A stretch of 64,000 bases of DNA from Bifidobacterium tibiigranuli. GTDB taxonomy: Bacteria > Actinomycetota > Actinomycetes > Actinomycetales > Bifidobacteriaceae. The DNA lies in the NCBI RefSeq assembly GCF_009371885.1, contig NZ_QLZA01000008.1:116689-180688 (forward strand). Reading direction: 5' to 3'. The position numbers and the translations under genes are program-made. Below are positions 25,244 to 33,840 of the stretch, piece by piece (within the stretch, counting starts at the first letter, position 1; each line of letters starts with the position of its first letter). The notes beneath the pieces are model-generated. The model had not been told where the DNA came from, did not search any database, and saw only the letters and a list, made by a program, of their open reading frames with translations.

Positions 25244-26713
25244 ATGAACGCTTTCCTGCATATTCATCTGCTGACCGGCTGGCTGCCGATATGCGTGTTC
25301 GGAGCCACGCTCATCTGCCTCGCCGCCGTTCTGCTCATGAAGCCCGACAAGGGTCGGCGCAAGACGATGCGCTGGGAACTCGTGGCGGCGCTGATCGGCG
25401 CGGCGGCCGGCTTCGCACTGATCTGGCTGCTTTCCGATGTTCTGCTGGTGTTCGGCGTCAGCGTCGGATGGCTGGTCATGTCGGTCATCACCGTGGTCAG
25501 CGCACTGGCCTGCTGGCTGATTGTCACCGTCATCGATTCACGGCATAAGCGGCGCATCTTCGCCATCGCAGCCATTCCCCTCATCGTCGGGAGCTGCGCG
25601 CTGCAGATCAATATGATCTACGGCGAATACACCACCGTCGGCTCGCTGTTCAACATCGCGACCTACGAGCATCTCGATACGACGATCTACGCGAGCAACG
25701 GCACCATCAGCGTGGACGCCTGGCGTCAACTGGTGCGCGATGGACATGCGCCCGCCATACCCGAGCATGGCAAGATAAGCGCAATCACCATCCCGCCAAC
25801 GGTCTCCGGATTCGCCGCGCGCACGGCCGACGTCTATCTGCCGCCGGCCGCTCTGAGCAAGCATCCGCCGAAGCTGCCCGTGATGATCATGCTCGCCGGG
25901 CAGCCGGGCAGCCCTGACCGTTTCTTCGGAGCCAGCAAGATCGCCGCCATGCTCGACGAGTATGCCGCCTCCCATGACGGATTGGCTCCCGTCGTGGTCT
26001 CCCCCGACCAGAACGGCGCGGTGACCCATAACTCTCTGTGCGCTGACACGCCGGTGTACGGCAATGCGGAAACCTACCTGACCGTGGATGTGACCAATTG
26101 GGTCAAAAAGAACCTGCCTGTCGCTTCATCATCGAACCAGTGGCTCATCGGCGGCTTCTCGCAAGGGGGCACCTGCAGCACGCAGCTAGGGCCGGCGCAT
26201 CCGAAGATATACGGCCATATCTTCTCCGCCGACGGGGAGCTCGAACCTACCGATCACACGCGCGAAGATACCATCAACCGTTACTTCGGCGGGGACGAGC
26301 AAGCCTACGAGCTCCACGTGCCAGCACATATCATCGCCCAGCACGCCCCGAGCAATCAGACGATGTTCTCCGTCGCCGGAGCGTGGGACTCAGGTTCGCG
26401 GCACAACCAGCTGGCCATCGGCCAGGCGGCCGTGCGAGCCGGCATGCAGGTGACCGCAGTGACCGCACTGAACTCCGGGCATGACTGGCATAGCGTCCAA
26501 GCCGGTCTGCGTCCGGCCTTGGAACGCTTCTGCGCGCAAACCGGTCTGGGTACGCAGGTCACGCCGCTGGGCAAGTTCAGCAACCTCAGGGAAGTCAACA
26601 TTCCCCCGGTGCCGATGGCTCCCAAACATTCCATGAGCAGCGCCCGCGTACACCGCGCTTCCGAACGCGGCACCGCCACCAATGACATCAGCATAGGGAA
26701 AGACATACAATGA
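25244..26713 (+). CDS. Membrane esterase / alpha-beta hydrolase, probably acting on aminoacyl lipids
   Basis: The product is 489 residues. The first ~130 residues hold four membrane segments; the rest is an extracytoplasmic esterase-D-like alpha/beta hydrolase. PVMIMLAGQPGSPDRFF gives the oxyanion region, LIGGFSQGGTCS near residue 305 the nucleophile elbow (GFSQG), and NSGHDWHSVQ near 415 the catalytic His. GAAAGGGGG precedes the start; an adjacent upstream GTG (25241) is too close to the site. It overlaps the MprF-like gene by ATGA. Esterases next to aminoacyl-lipid synthases are known to remove the amino acid again, so I infer that role, not certain. Confidence 0.75.
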   Translation: MNAFLHIHLLTGWLPICVFGATLICLAAVLLMKPDKGRRKTMRWELVAALIGAAAGFALIWLLSDVLLVFGVSVGWLVMSVITVVSALACWLIVTVIDSRHKRRIFAIAAIPLIVGSCALQINMIYGEYTTVGSLFNIATYEHLDTTIYASNGTISVDAWRQLVRDGHAPAIPEHGKISAITIPPTVSGFAARTADVYLPPAALSKHPPKLPVMIMLAGQPGSPDRFFGASKIAAMLDEYAASHDGLAPVVVSPDQNGAVTHNSLCADTPVYGNAETYLTVDVTNWVKKNLPVASSSNQWLIGGFSQGGTCSTQLGPAHPKIYGHIFSADGELEPTDHTREDTINRYFGGDEQAYELHVPAHIIAQHAPSNQTMFSVAGAWDSGSRHNQLAIGQAAVRAGMQVTAVTALNSGHDWHSVQAGLRPALERFCAQTGLGTQVTPLGKFSNLREVNIPPVPMAPKHSMSSARVHRASERGTATNDISIGKDIQ

Positions 26714-29370
26714 ACGGCACCGCTACATCCAAGCGCGCATCCAGACACTCCAGCTGGGCACCTTTGGGCACCGATCTGCGCTCATGGCTCTCCGACCATC
26801 TGTTCGCCATCATCATCACCGGAATATTCGTAGCCGCCAATATCGTGCGTTGGATATGGCTTGCGGTGCTTCGCCTCAGCGTCGCGGCATCGACGCCATC
26901 GCCCAATGCCATGCGCCGGCCGACTATGCCGGGGGCAGGTGCGGGGCATGGCGCCAATCCTGCCAATGCGCAGGACTTTCTCTTCGCGCAATTCACCCAT
27001 TTGCTCGAGTCCACATTCTTCGTGCACGGCCCGATAGCGCTGCTCATTTTCGCGGCGCTGCTGCTCGGCGGCATAGGATTCGCCCAATCCCGATTCGGCA
27101 CAGCCAGAACCGCAGTGCTGCTCGTAGTCAATACGGTGGCGGGAATCGCGCTGGGACTGCTGGTGTGCGTCCTCGTCAACCGGCCGCTGGTGAACTGGAT
27201 ATGGCTGCGGCACGTCACGGTTTCGCTTTCGCCTTTCATCCTGGTGGCTGGCGTGGTCATGGCCGCCAGCGCCTTCACCTCGGCGCTGTGGCAGCGCAGG
27301 ATCACGCTGCTGTGCTATGCGTTCGTCAGCGCCGAATTGCTTTTCAGCGGCAATCCTGGCGATTACTGCACGCTGGCAGTGGTGGTGCTGGGGCATATCG
27401 CTGGCCGGCTCCTGCGGCGCTACGACCAGCGTGACGCGCAATCCATGTCGCCGGCCGAGCGCGCCGACGAGGCCGCCCGTACGATGTGGTGGCGTGGCAC
27501 GGACTATGAGATGCGCAGGCTGCTGGCGGCAGTGCAGCTCATTCTGGCGGTCGGGCCCGTACTGGCCATTACCTCGCACATCCACGCCGGCATCCTGACC
27601 AATCTGGGATTGTTCATGAGCAACAGCTTCGGCGACGATACGCTGATGAACGTCTGCACCGCAAACAACTCGGCAAGCAGCTGCATCGCCCTGGCTGGCG
27701 TGCACCATGCGGCTTTGCTGGTCGTGTGGATCGGGGTGCTGCTGCCCGTCGCCGCCTTGGCTACCGTGGCCTGGGGACTGTATCGGGGAAGAAGGCTCGC
27801 CGCCTGGACCAGCATTCTGTTCAACACCGCAACGGCTCTGTTCGTGCTCATCGACTATCTGGTATTCCCGCTGGTGTTCAATCTCACCGACAAGGCAGCG
27901 GAGCACCATTATGCGCTGACGCCTGATTTCATCGTCACCACGCTGCCGCCGCTGATTCTCGCCATCATGATTGCGCGCAATCTGGCACATTTCCCGGTCC
28001 CGACGACCAGACGTCACATCCTGCGCGGCAGCATTGCCGTCGCTGCGGGAGCACTTGCCTTGGGAATCGTCTATGTGTTCGCCGGGTTGACCCATCCGCG
28101 CGACTTCGTCCCCAAAGCCCGCTTCTCGACGCTGGTGCTCGATATTCTGCACCGTTTTCTGCCAGTGGGATTCGCCGGGCGCATCACGCCGACCTTGCGT
28201 CCTCGCACCATAGGGATGAGCATGCTTGCGCAGCTGCTGACAGTTGCGCTCTGGCTGATTGTGCTGGCGGTGTTCCTGCTGTGGTTCCGTGACTCCCCCG
28301 ACTCGTCAGGCCGCGGCAGAACGGCCGCCGGGCGGCTGGTCGAGCAGGACGGCGAATCAATGAGCTTCATGACCACCTGGGAGGGCAACCGCTACTGGTT
28401 CTCCGCCAGCGGGCGCAGCGCGATAGCCTATCGCGTGCTTCACGGTGTGGCGCTGACCGTGACCGGACCCTTCGGCGATCCGACGGAATACGCCTCCTCG
28501 TTGCGCGAGTTCATCCGCTTCTGCGCTCGCCAATCATGGTCTCCGGCTTTCTACGCCGTGCATGAGGCCATGCGCGAGGAATTGGAACGTCTGGGATGCT
28601 CCTGCATGAAGGTGGGCACCGAGATGATCGTGATACCCGGGCAGTGGCAGACCAAAGGCAAGAAATGGCAGGACATCCGCACCGCCATCAACAAGGCGAA
28701 GCGCAGCGGCGTCACCGATGTGCTCACGACCTTCGAAGGCGCGGGGTGGACGGTGCAGCAGCAGATCGTCGGCATCTCCGAGCAGTGGGCGCAGCTCAAG
28801 GCGCTGCCCGAGATGAAGTTCACGCTCGGCGGTGTCGAGGAGCTGAGCGACGAGCGTGTTGCGCTGCTGTACGCAGTCGATGCCGATGGCGTGGTGCAGG
28901 GCGTCACCAGCTGGATGCCGACCTATCGCGGCGGCCGCGTCATCGGCTGGACGCTTGATTTCATGCGGCACCGCACCGACTCCCCCAACGGCATCATGGA
29001 GTTCCTCATCGCACGTATGGCCGAACGGCTGCGCGACGAAGGCGAGAAGGATCCCGCGCATGCCGCAGAGTTCATGAGCCTATCGGCGGCACCCCTAGCC
29101 GGATTGGGCGGCGAAGACACGCAGAGCACGGCTGACGCCGAGATCATCGAGCATGCGATGCAAATCGTCGCCGATATGCTCGAACCGGCCTATGGCTTCA
29201 AATCGTTGTTCTTCTTCAAACGCAAGTTCCAGCCCGAAGAGGCGCCAATCTATCTGTGCTATCCGGATCCTGCCAAGCCTGCGCAGATCGGACTCGCCGT
29301 CGTCAGCGCCTACGTGCCCGAATTCAAGGCCTCGCAGATCGCCGAGATGCTCAAAACGATGCGCGGGTAA
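26710..29370 (+). CDS. MprF-like phosphatidylglycerol lysyl/alanyl-transferase
   Basis: The product is 886 residues. The N-terminal ~540 residues are hydrophobic with about 12-14 membrane segments (flippase-like part). The C-terminal ~300 residues are the DUF2156 aminoacyl-transferase: FMTTWEGNRYWFS, SAIAYRVLHGVALTVTGPFGD, GTEMIVI, then IRTAINKAKRSGV and DFMRHRTDSPNGIMEFLI. It moves an amino acid from charged tRNA to phosphatidylglycerol (or diacylglycerol in some actinobacteria), lowering the negative charge of the membrane and raising resistance to cationic peptides. The amino acid cannot be read from the sequence. It is coupled to the esterase gene upstream. Two hairpins follow the stop. 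Confidence 0.85.
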   Translation: MNGTATSKRASRHSSWAPLGTDLRSWLSDHLFAIIITGIFVAANIVRWIWLAVLRLSVAASTPSPNAMRRPTMPGAGAGHGANPANAQDFLFAQFTHLLESTFFVHGPIALLIFAALLLGGIGFAQSRFGTARTAVLLVVNTVAGIALGLLVCVLVNRPLVNWIWLRHVTVSLSPFILVAGVVMAASAFTSALWQRRITLLCYAFVSAELLFSGNPGDYCTLAVVVLGHIAGRLLRRYDQRDAQSMSPAERADEAARTMWWRGTDYEMRRLLAAVQLILAVGPVLAITSHIHAGILTNLGLFMSNSFGDDTLMNVCTANNSASSCIALAGVHHAALLVVWIGVLLPVAALATVAWGLYRGRRLAAWTSILFNTATALFVLIDYLVFPLVFNLTDKAAEHHYALTPDFIVTTLPPLILAIMIARNLAHFPVPTTRRHILRGSIAVAAGALALGIVYVFAGLTHPRDFVPKARFSTLVLDILHRFLPVGFAGRITPTLRPRTIGMSMLAQLLTVALWLIVLAVFLLWFRDSPDSSGRGRTAAGRLVEQDGESMSFMTTWEGNRYWFSASGRSAIAYRVLHGVALTVTGPFGDPTEYASSLREFIRFCARQSWSPAFYAVHEAMREELERLGCSCMKVGTEMIVIPGQWQTKGKKWQDIRTAINKAKRSGVTDVLTTFEGAGWTVQQQIVGISEQWAQLKALPEMKFTLGGVEELSDERVALLYAVDADGVVQGVTSWMPTYRGGRVIGWTLDFMRHRTDSPNGIMEFLIARMAERLRDEGEKDPAHAAEFMSLSAAPLAGLGGEDTQSTADAEIIEHAMQIVADMLEPAYGFKSLFFFKRKFQPEEAPIYLCYPDPAKPAQIGLAVVSAYVPEFKASQIAEMLKTMRG

Positions 29371-29401
29371 AACCGAAACCGCGCCGAATTCCCACTGCCT
29401 A

Positions 29402-29451
29402 CTAGTAGTTTCGTCACGCAAATCGGTCTATTTGCGTGACGAAACTACTAG
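29402..29451. repeat. Perfect 22-bp inverted repeat (hairpin 1) between convergent genes
   Basis: The arms 29402-29423 and 29430-29451 are perfect complements around CGGTCT. The inner part of the stem contains GTCACGCAA, shared with the next hairpin. No T run follows on either strand. Confidence 0.9.
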
Positions 29452-29466
29452 GAAAGCGGTCTGCTC

Positions 29467-29510
29467 GTACGTTTGTCACGCAACCTCGCCTCTTTGCGTG
29501 GCAAACGTAC
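29467..29510. repeat. 17-bp inverted repeat (hairpin 2) between convergent genes
   Basis: GTACGTTTGTCACGCAA (29467-29483) pairs with 29494-29510 with one G-T mismatch. With hairpin 1 it separates the MprF-like gene from the convergent fur-type gene and probably terminates transcription from both sides. Confidence 0.85.
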
Positions 29511-29528
29511 AAGTAAAACGTTCTACCG

Positions 29529-29987
29529 CTATTCCTGCGCTTGCATCGCCTGGCAGTCGGGACACAGTCCGAACACTTCGACCGTATGCGAGATGACCGT
29601 GTAGCCGTGCTCCTGCGCCACTTTGCGCAGCCAATTCTCGTCCGGCGGATCGATTTCCACGGTTCTGCCGCACTGCTCGCATACCAGATGATGGTGGTGC
29701 CCGCTCTCGTCGCAGATGCGGAACATCTGCTGCTCGTTGAGGCGAATCGTGTCCGCTCTCCCCTTGGCAGCGAGCCCGTTGAGTTGCCGGTAGACGGTGG
29801 CGAGCCCGATGTGCTCACCTTGCTCGGCGAGCTGGCGGTGCAGATCCTGCGCTGAAACGAAGTCCTCGCAGCCGCGCAATGCCTGCAGCACGGCATCCTT
29901 CTGCTTGGTATGCCGCTCCGCCGGCTTTTTCACAGCTATCGCCACGCCGCCATTCCTCTGTATCGTCATCGCATCACGCATCATCAT
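29529..29987 (-). CDS. Fur-family metal-responsive repressor (Zur-like)
   Basis: The product is 152 residues. The winged helix is KQKDAVLQALRGCEDFVSAQDLH with GLATVYRQLNGLAAKG. The metal-binding part has the HHHHLVCEQCGRTVEI cluster and a C-terminal CPDC, the two CxxC pairs of the structural zinc site. FRICDESGHHHH resembles Zur rather than PerR, but no zinc uptake gene is adjacent. Several Met codons cluster at the start; the ATG at 29987 follows GGGGCGAC. purK begins about 1.2 kb upstream and ends 35 bases before this gene on the same strand, so read-through is possible. Confidence 0.85.
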   Translation of the reverse strand: MMMRDAMTIQRNGGVAIAVKKPAERHTKQKDAVLQALRGCEDFVSAQDLHRQLAEQGEHIGLATVYRQLNGLAAKGRADTIRLNEQQMFRICDESGHHHHLVCEQCGRTVEIDPPDENWLRKVAQEHGYTVISHTVEVFGLCPDCQAMQAQE

Positions 29988-30021
29988 GTCGCCCCAATCG
30001 AAACCGCTGGTTACAGTGATT

Positions 30022-31194
30022 CTAGTCGTTCAGATCGTTCCAGCAACCGGTTTCTTCCAGAGCGTCGACAGTGGCGGCCATATCGTCGGTGAGCACGGTG
30101 ATATGGCCCATCTTGCGATTGTGCTTGACTTCGGCCTTGCCATAGTCGTGGACGTTCCATTCGGGATGCTTGGCGATCAGCGCCCGCGTGGGGGCGACGT
30201 GCTGGCCGAGCACATTGACCATGACCGCCGGGCTGAGCAGACGCGGCTGTTCGAGCGGCCAGCCCACGATGCCGCGCACATGCGCGTCGAACTGGTCGAG
30301 CGAGCAGGCCTCAATCGTGTAATGGCCGGAATTGTGCGGCCTGGGCGCCAGTTCGTTGACCACCACGCGGCCGTCCTTGGTGATGAACAGCTCGATGGCC
30401 AGCGTCCCTGCCAGCTCGAAGCCCTTAGCCAGTCGCACGGCGAGCTCATGCGCCTCGCGCTCGATGCGCGGCTCGACTTGCGCCGGGGCGATCGTCAGAT
30501 GCAGGATATTGTTGCGATGCTCATTGCGCACGATCGGGAAGGTCACCAAATCCGTGCCGTTGCCCGATACCAGAATCGAGGCCTCGAAGGCGAAATCGAC
30601 GAAGCCTTCGAGAATCGAGGCGGGGAAGCTCCCCTCCTCCTGCGCACGGGCAAGCACGCGGTCCAAGTCGTCGTCGCTGCGCAGCACATCCTGGCCGTGG
30701 CCGTCATAGCCCCCGCAACGGGTTTTGAGCACTGCCGGGTAACCGATCTCCTGAACCGCCGCACGGAGGCCCTCGGCGTCGTCCACGGCCTTCCACGGGG
30801 CCGTCGGCGTGCCATGATCGTTGATGAACTGCTTCTCATGCACGCGGTCCTGCGTCACGCGCAGCAAATCGGTGCCCTGCGGCACTGCGGCCAGGTCGCG
30901 CACCTCGTCGATGGCGTCGGCGTCCACATTCTCGAACTCGTAGGTGAGCACGTCGCTGCGCTCAGCCAACTCGTGAATCGCATCCTTGTCGTCGTATTCG
31001 GCGACGATCTGGAAATCAGCCACCTGCGCGACCGGACAGTCAGGCGTCGGGTCGAGCGTGCCCACGCGGAACCCGTGGTATTTCGCGGATATGGCCATCA
31101 TCTGGCCGAGCTGGCCGCCGCCGATGATGCCGATGGTCGCACCTGGCATCAGCTGAGAGATTTTCCCGTTCGTTTCCTCAGACAAGCTTGGCAT
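30022..31194 (-). CDS. purK: N5-carboxyaminoimidazole ribonucleotide synthase
   Basis: The product is a 390-residue ATP-grasp enzyme that makes N5-CAIR from AIR, bicarbonate and ATP. Motifs are [14 protein letters not shown] near residue 20, [10 protein letters not shown] near 80, [17 protein letters not shown] near 150 and the metal site [18 protein letters not shown] near 285. GGAGGCGTCCA before the ATG at 31194 fixes the start; the frame continues upstream inside purE. It overlaps purE by 17 bases, so the two are translationally coupled. Confidence 0.95.
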   Translation of the reverse strand: MPSLSEETNGKISQLMPGATIGIIGGGQLGQMMAISAKYHGFRVGTLDPTPDCPVAQVADFQIVAEYDDKDAIHELAERSDVLTYEFENVDADAIDEVRDLAAVPQGTDLLRVTQDRVHEKQFINDHGTPTAPWKAVDDAEGLRAAVQEIGYPAVLKTRCGGYDGHGQDVLRSDDDLDRVLARAQEEGSFPASILEGFVDFAFEASILVSGNGTDLVTFPIVRNEHRNNILHLTIAPAQVEPRIEREAHELAVRLAKGFELAGTLAIELFITKDGRVVVNELAPRPHNSGHYTIEACSLDQFDAHVRGIVGWPLEQPRLLSPAVMVNVLGQHVAPTRALIAKHPEWNVHDYGKAEVKHNRKMGHITVLTDDMAATVDALEETGCWNDLND

Positions 31195-31675
31195 TGGACG
31201 CCTCCACAGAATCTTTGAGTTCTTCGCGGTAGTCATGCAGCGCATCGGCCAGCCGCCCGTCATTCGTGCTCAGGATGCTCACTGCAAGCAGACCAGCGTT
31301 GCTGGCTCCTGACTTGCCGATCGCCGTGGTCGCCACCGGGATGCCAGCCGGCATCTGGACGATGGAGAGCAGCGAGTCCCAGCCGGACAGCGCGTGCGAT
31401 TGCACCGGCACGCCGATAACCGGCAGCGTGGTCTGCGCGGCGACCATGCCGGGCAGGTGAGCGGCACCGCCAGCCCCGGCGATGATGACCTTGAAGCCCT
31501 TGGCACGGGCGCCGTTCGCAAACTCGGCCATCAGCTCGGGCGTGCGATGTGCGGATATCACCTGCTTGAAATATGGCACATCGAAACGATCGAGGATGTC
31601 ACAGGCATGCTTCATCGTCTCCCAATCGCTCGCCGATCCCATGATCACCGCCACTTGCGGGGTGCGCTCCGGCAT
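31178..31675 (-). CDS. purE: N5-carboxyaminoimidazole ribonucleotide mutase
   Basis: The product is 165 residues, the normal bacterial class I size. It rearranges N5-CAIR to CAIR. The signature is [14 protein letters not shown] at residues 8-21, then [28 protein letters not shown] near 75 and [21 protein letters not shown] near 100. GGAGGTTCCTT before the ATG at 31675 decides the start. It forms an operon with purK; purC, which uses the product, is 23 kb away. Confidence 0.96.
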   Translation of the reverse strand: MPERTPQVAVIMGSASDWETMKHACDILDRFDVPYFKQVISAHRTPELMAEFANGARAKGFKVIIAGAGGAAHLPGMVAAQTTLPVIGVPVQSHALSGWDSLLSIVQMPAGIPVATTAIGKSGASNAGLLAVSILSTNDGRLADALHDYREELKDSVEASNAKLV

Positions 31676-31744
31676 AAGGAACCTCCAAAATTTAACGGTC
31701 ACAACATGACCCACTGTACGCAACCGAACGGAAATAAAGCATTA

Positions 31745-31784
31745 CGGCTCACACTTTTCGATGCTGCCGAAAAAAGTGTGAGCC
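31745..31784. repeat. GGCTCACACTTTT family repeat, copy 2 (palindromic)
   Basis: GGCTCACACTTTTCG (31746-31760) pairs with CGAAAA...GTGTGAGCC (31768-31784). The 21 bases from 31745 recur exactly at 31876-31896. The right side continues into AAACGAACA, the reverse complement of the TGTTCGTTT flank of the other copies. Confidence 0.8.
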
Positions 31785-31867
31785 AAACGAACAGCATAAA
31801 TAGTAGCTTTGAGCCATGTCAACGGCAGAAATTCAATGATTCCGCTCGCAAGAATCGAACATGCAAT

Positions 31868-31912
31868 GTTCGTTTCGGCTCACACTTTTCGATGCTCTTC
31901 AAAAGAGTGTAA
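31868..31912. repeat. GGCTCACACTTTT family repeat, copy 3
   Basis: TGTTCGTTTC followed by GGCTCACACTTTT, then an imperfect right arm (AAAAGAGTGTAAG). It lies just downstream of the yhbY stop and may serve as its terminator. Confidence 0.75.
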
Positions 31913-31959
31913 GTCAGCCACGGGAAGCGACTGCTTCCGCAGCGCATTATCGCAGCGCG

Positions 31960-32262
31960 CTACCGCGCCAATTCGATATGCTTGACGCCGTCCTTGTCGC
32001 TGCGCCGGAACAGCACGAAGCGATGGCCGATGACCTGGACGAGCTCGGCTCCAAGACGCCCAGCCAAGTCCTCCCCCGCTTCGCGCGCATCGACGGGGCA
32101 GCCGTCCTGCACCACGCATTTGATGAGCTCATGGGAGTCGAGCGTTTCGGCGGCCTGCGCGGCCGTGGCCTCGCCAGCGCCGCTCTTGCCGATCCAGAGC
32201 ATGGGCTGCAGCGTGTTCGCCTGCGAGCGCAACTGCTTGGTCTGCTTCTTGCCTAATGTCAT
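31960..32262 (-). CDS. YhbY-like CRM-domain RNA-binding protein
   Basis: The product is 100 residues, a single CRM domain. The family pattern is clear: MTLGKKQTKQLRSQANTLQP, MLWIGKSG near residue 21 (the GxxG-like loop), a middle helix ELIKCVV, and VIGHRFVLFRR near the end. E. coli YhbY associates with pre-50S ribosomal particles, so a ribosome-assembly role is likely. GGAAGAGACAAG before the ATG is an acceptable ribosome-binding site. It stands alone between the purE-purK unit and the sigma/anti-sigma pair. Confidence 0.88.
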   Translation of the reverse strand: MTLGKKQTKQLRSQANTLQPMLWIGKSGAGEATAAQAAETLDSHELIKCVVQDGCPVDAREAGEDLAGRLGAELVQVIGHRFVLFRRSDKDGVKHIELAR

Positions 32263-32459
32263 ATGTTTCTTGTCTCTTCCATATCGTTTCCGGAGTCATA
32301 CAGTGTTTGTCATACAGTGTTTTCTGGCGTCATACAGGGTGTCATAGAGTTGGTACGATGCCAAATCCAAGACTCTGTGAACCGCACCCGAGCCGCCTAT
32401 TCACGAAACACCGATTGTAGCGCATCCCTTGCCCGCAGCCGTCTGTACCAGCATGCCCG

Positions 32460-32879
32460 CTACCGTGCGTCGCTGCGCCCGTCGGTAAGGTGGTTCACCT
32501 CGCAATACCGATCCAGCGTCTGACTGAGTCGTGCAATGAGGCAATCCGGGGCAATCTGCGGACGAAGATAGGCACGCAGCGAACGAATAAGCGCCTTCTC
32601 GCGCGCATCGCAGCACGAAGGGTCGAAGCATTCCTCGCCATCATGAAGACCGTCGTGGAGACCATCATGAAGGTGCTGATGGGCGTAGTCATAGTCATAG
32701 GCCTGCGAACGCAGCTGTGAGGCCAGCACCTGCGTTCCGGGAATCGCCGCAGCGCTCTCTTCGGTGATCGCGCCGCTGATTCCGGCAGTCACCTCGGTGA
32801 TCTCCACCTCAGTGCGCGTCACGCCCAAGCCAGTGCTCCGTGTGATACGGATATGGCGATGGCCCATCGACTCGCTCAT
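32460..32879 (-). CDS. Putative zinc-type anti-sigma factor (RsrA-like position)
   Basis: The product is 139 residues and begins in the stop of the sigma gene (ATGA overlap). The N-terminal half (RITRSTGLGVTRTEVEITEV) has no clear relative. The second half has HDG repeated three times, then HDGEECFDPSCCDAREK near residue 80, a His/Cys cluster like the zinc motif of ZAS anti-sigma factors but with non-standard spacing, followed by a helix (LIRSLRAYLRPQIAPDC). By position it should bind and inhibit the ECF sigma factor upstream, possibly in a redox-sensitive way. The function is inferred mostly from gene order. Confidence 0.55.
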   Translation of the reverse strand: MSESMGHRHIRITRSTGLGVTRTEVEITEVTAGISGAITEESAAAIPGTQVLASQLRSQAYDYDYAHQHLHDGLHDGLHDGEECFDPSCCDAREKALIRSLRAYLRPQIAPDCLIARLSQTLDRYCEVNHLTDGRSDAR

Positions 32880-33715
32880 GCCTGCTCCTTCTTCACAGTA
32901 TCTTTTACAGCTCGATCTTCTACAGCTCGGGTTTCTGCAGCCCTGTTTCCCACGACTTGGTTCTTCACGACGCCACCTTCCGCGATACTGCCTTCCGCGA
33001 TACCGCCTTTCGCGATATCGCTCACAACCGACGAAGCGTCGCTCTCCCTCTCATTATGACCGCTCGGCGCTATTCCAGGGTTCGCGGATGGTGAACTCGC
33101 CACCTGCTTGCGTGCGCTACGGCCATCGGCGTCGCCATACCCGCGTTCGCTCGCATACGTCGCCAGTTCGCGTTTGAGCTGGTTGCGGGCGCGGTTGAGC
33201 CGGCTCATCACCGTGCCAATCTTGATGCCCTGTTCATCGGCCACCTGCTGGTAGGACTTGCCGTCGATCGCCGTGTCGATGAACACCTGCCGCCGCTCGG
33301 GACTGAGCTTGTCGAAGGCTCTGAGGATCTCATCGGGGGCGAAGTTGTCGAGGTACTCCTGCTCGGCGGAGCGCAGTCCTTCCGAGGAATGCTCGGCGGC
33401 CGAATAGATGTCCCAGTCGTCGTATTCGCCGGTTGAATCGTTCGCGCGCTTTGGACGACGCTTCGCCTTCGCATACTGGTTGAAGTAGGCATTGCGTTCG
33501 ATCGTGATCATCCACGCTTCGAAATTGCTGCCGGGCTGGAAGCTGTCGAAGGCCTTGAAGCCGCGTTCATAGGCATCCTGCACCAAGTCCTGTGCGTCCT
33601 CGGGATTGTTGGTCAGCTTCATCGCCTGGCGGTACAGCGCATTGACGGCGGGCATGGCAAGCTTCTCGAAGCGCGCGCGCTTGTGCGCCATGGTCTCAGT
33701 CTGCTCGTTCGTCAC
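32876..33715 (-). CDS. ECF sigma factor (SigH/SigR-like) with long C-terminal tail
   Basis: The product is 279 residues from GTG 33715, or 271 from ATG 33691. Region 2 is NALYRQAMKLTNNPEDAQDLVQDAYERGFKAFDSFQPGSNFEAWM with NAYFNQYAKAKRRP. Region 4 is LSPERRQVFIDTAIDGKSYQQVADEQGIKIGTVMSRLNRARNQLK. This resembles SigR/SigH of actinobacteria, which respond to thiol-oxidative stress. After region 4, about 80 residues form a low-complexity tail with repeats such as GGIAEGSIAEGG and AAETRAVEDRAVKD, which usual SigR proteins lack. TAGAAT seven bases before the GTG suggests a leaderless start. The putative anti-sigma gene overlaps the end. Confidence 0.85.
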   Translation of the reverse strand: MTNEQTETMAHKRARFEKLAMPAVNALYRQAMKLTNNPEDAQDLVQDAYERGFKAFDSFQPGSNFEAWMITIERNAYFNQYAKAKRRPKRANDSTGEYDDWDIYSAAEHSSEGLRSAEQEYLDNFAPDEILRAFDKLSPERRQVFIDTAIDGKSYQQVADEQGIKIGTVMSRLNRARNQLKRELATYASERGYGDADGRSARKQVASSPSANPGIAPSGHNERESDASSVVSDIAKGGIAEGSIAEGGVVKNQVVGNRAAETRAVEDRAVKDTVKKEQA

Positions 33716-33840
33716 GCACACCATTCTATGCACCCGCTAGCTGACGTTTGGCTGGGGGTATGTCGAAGCTGGTGACACGCTAACGGACACGCCGCCTGCC
33801 GATTCGTCAGCGCACCGCTTTGTCGGTTTGCTGGCGCACA

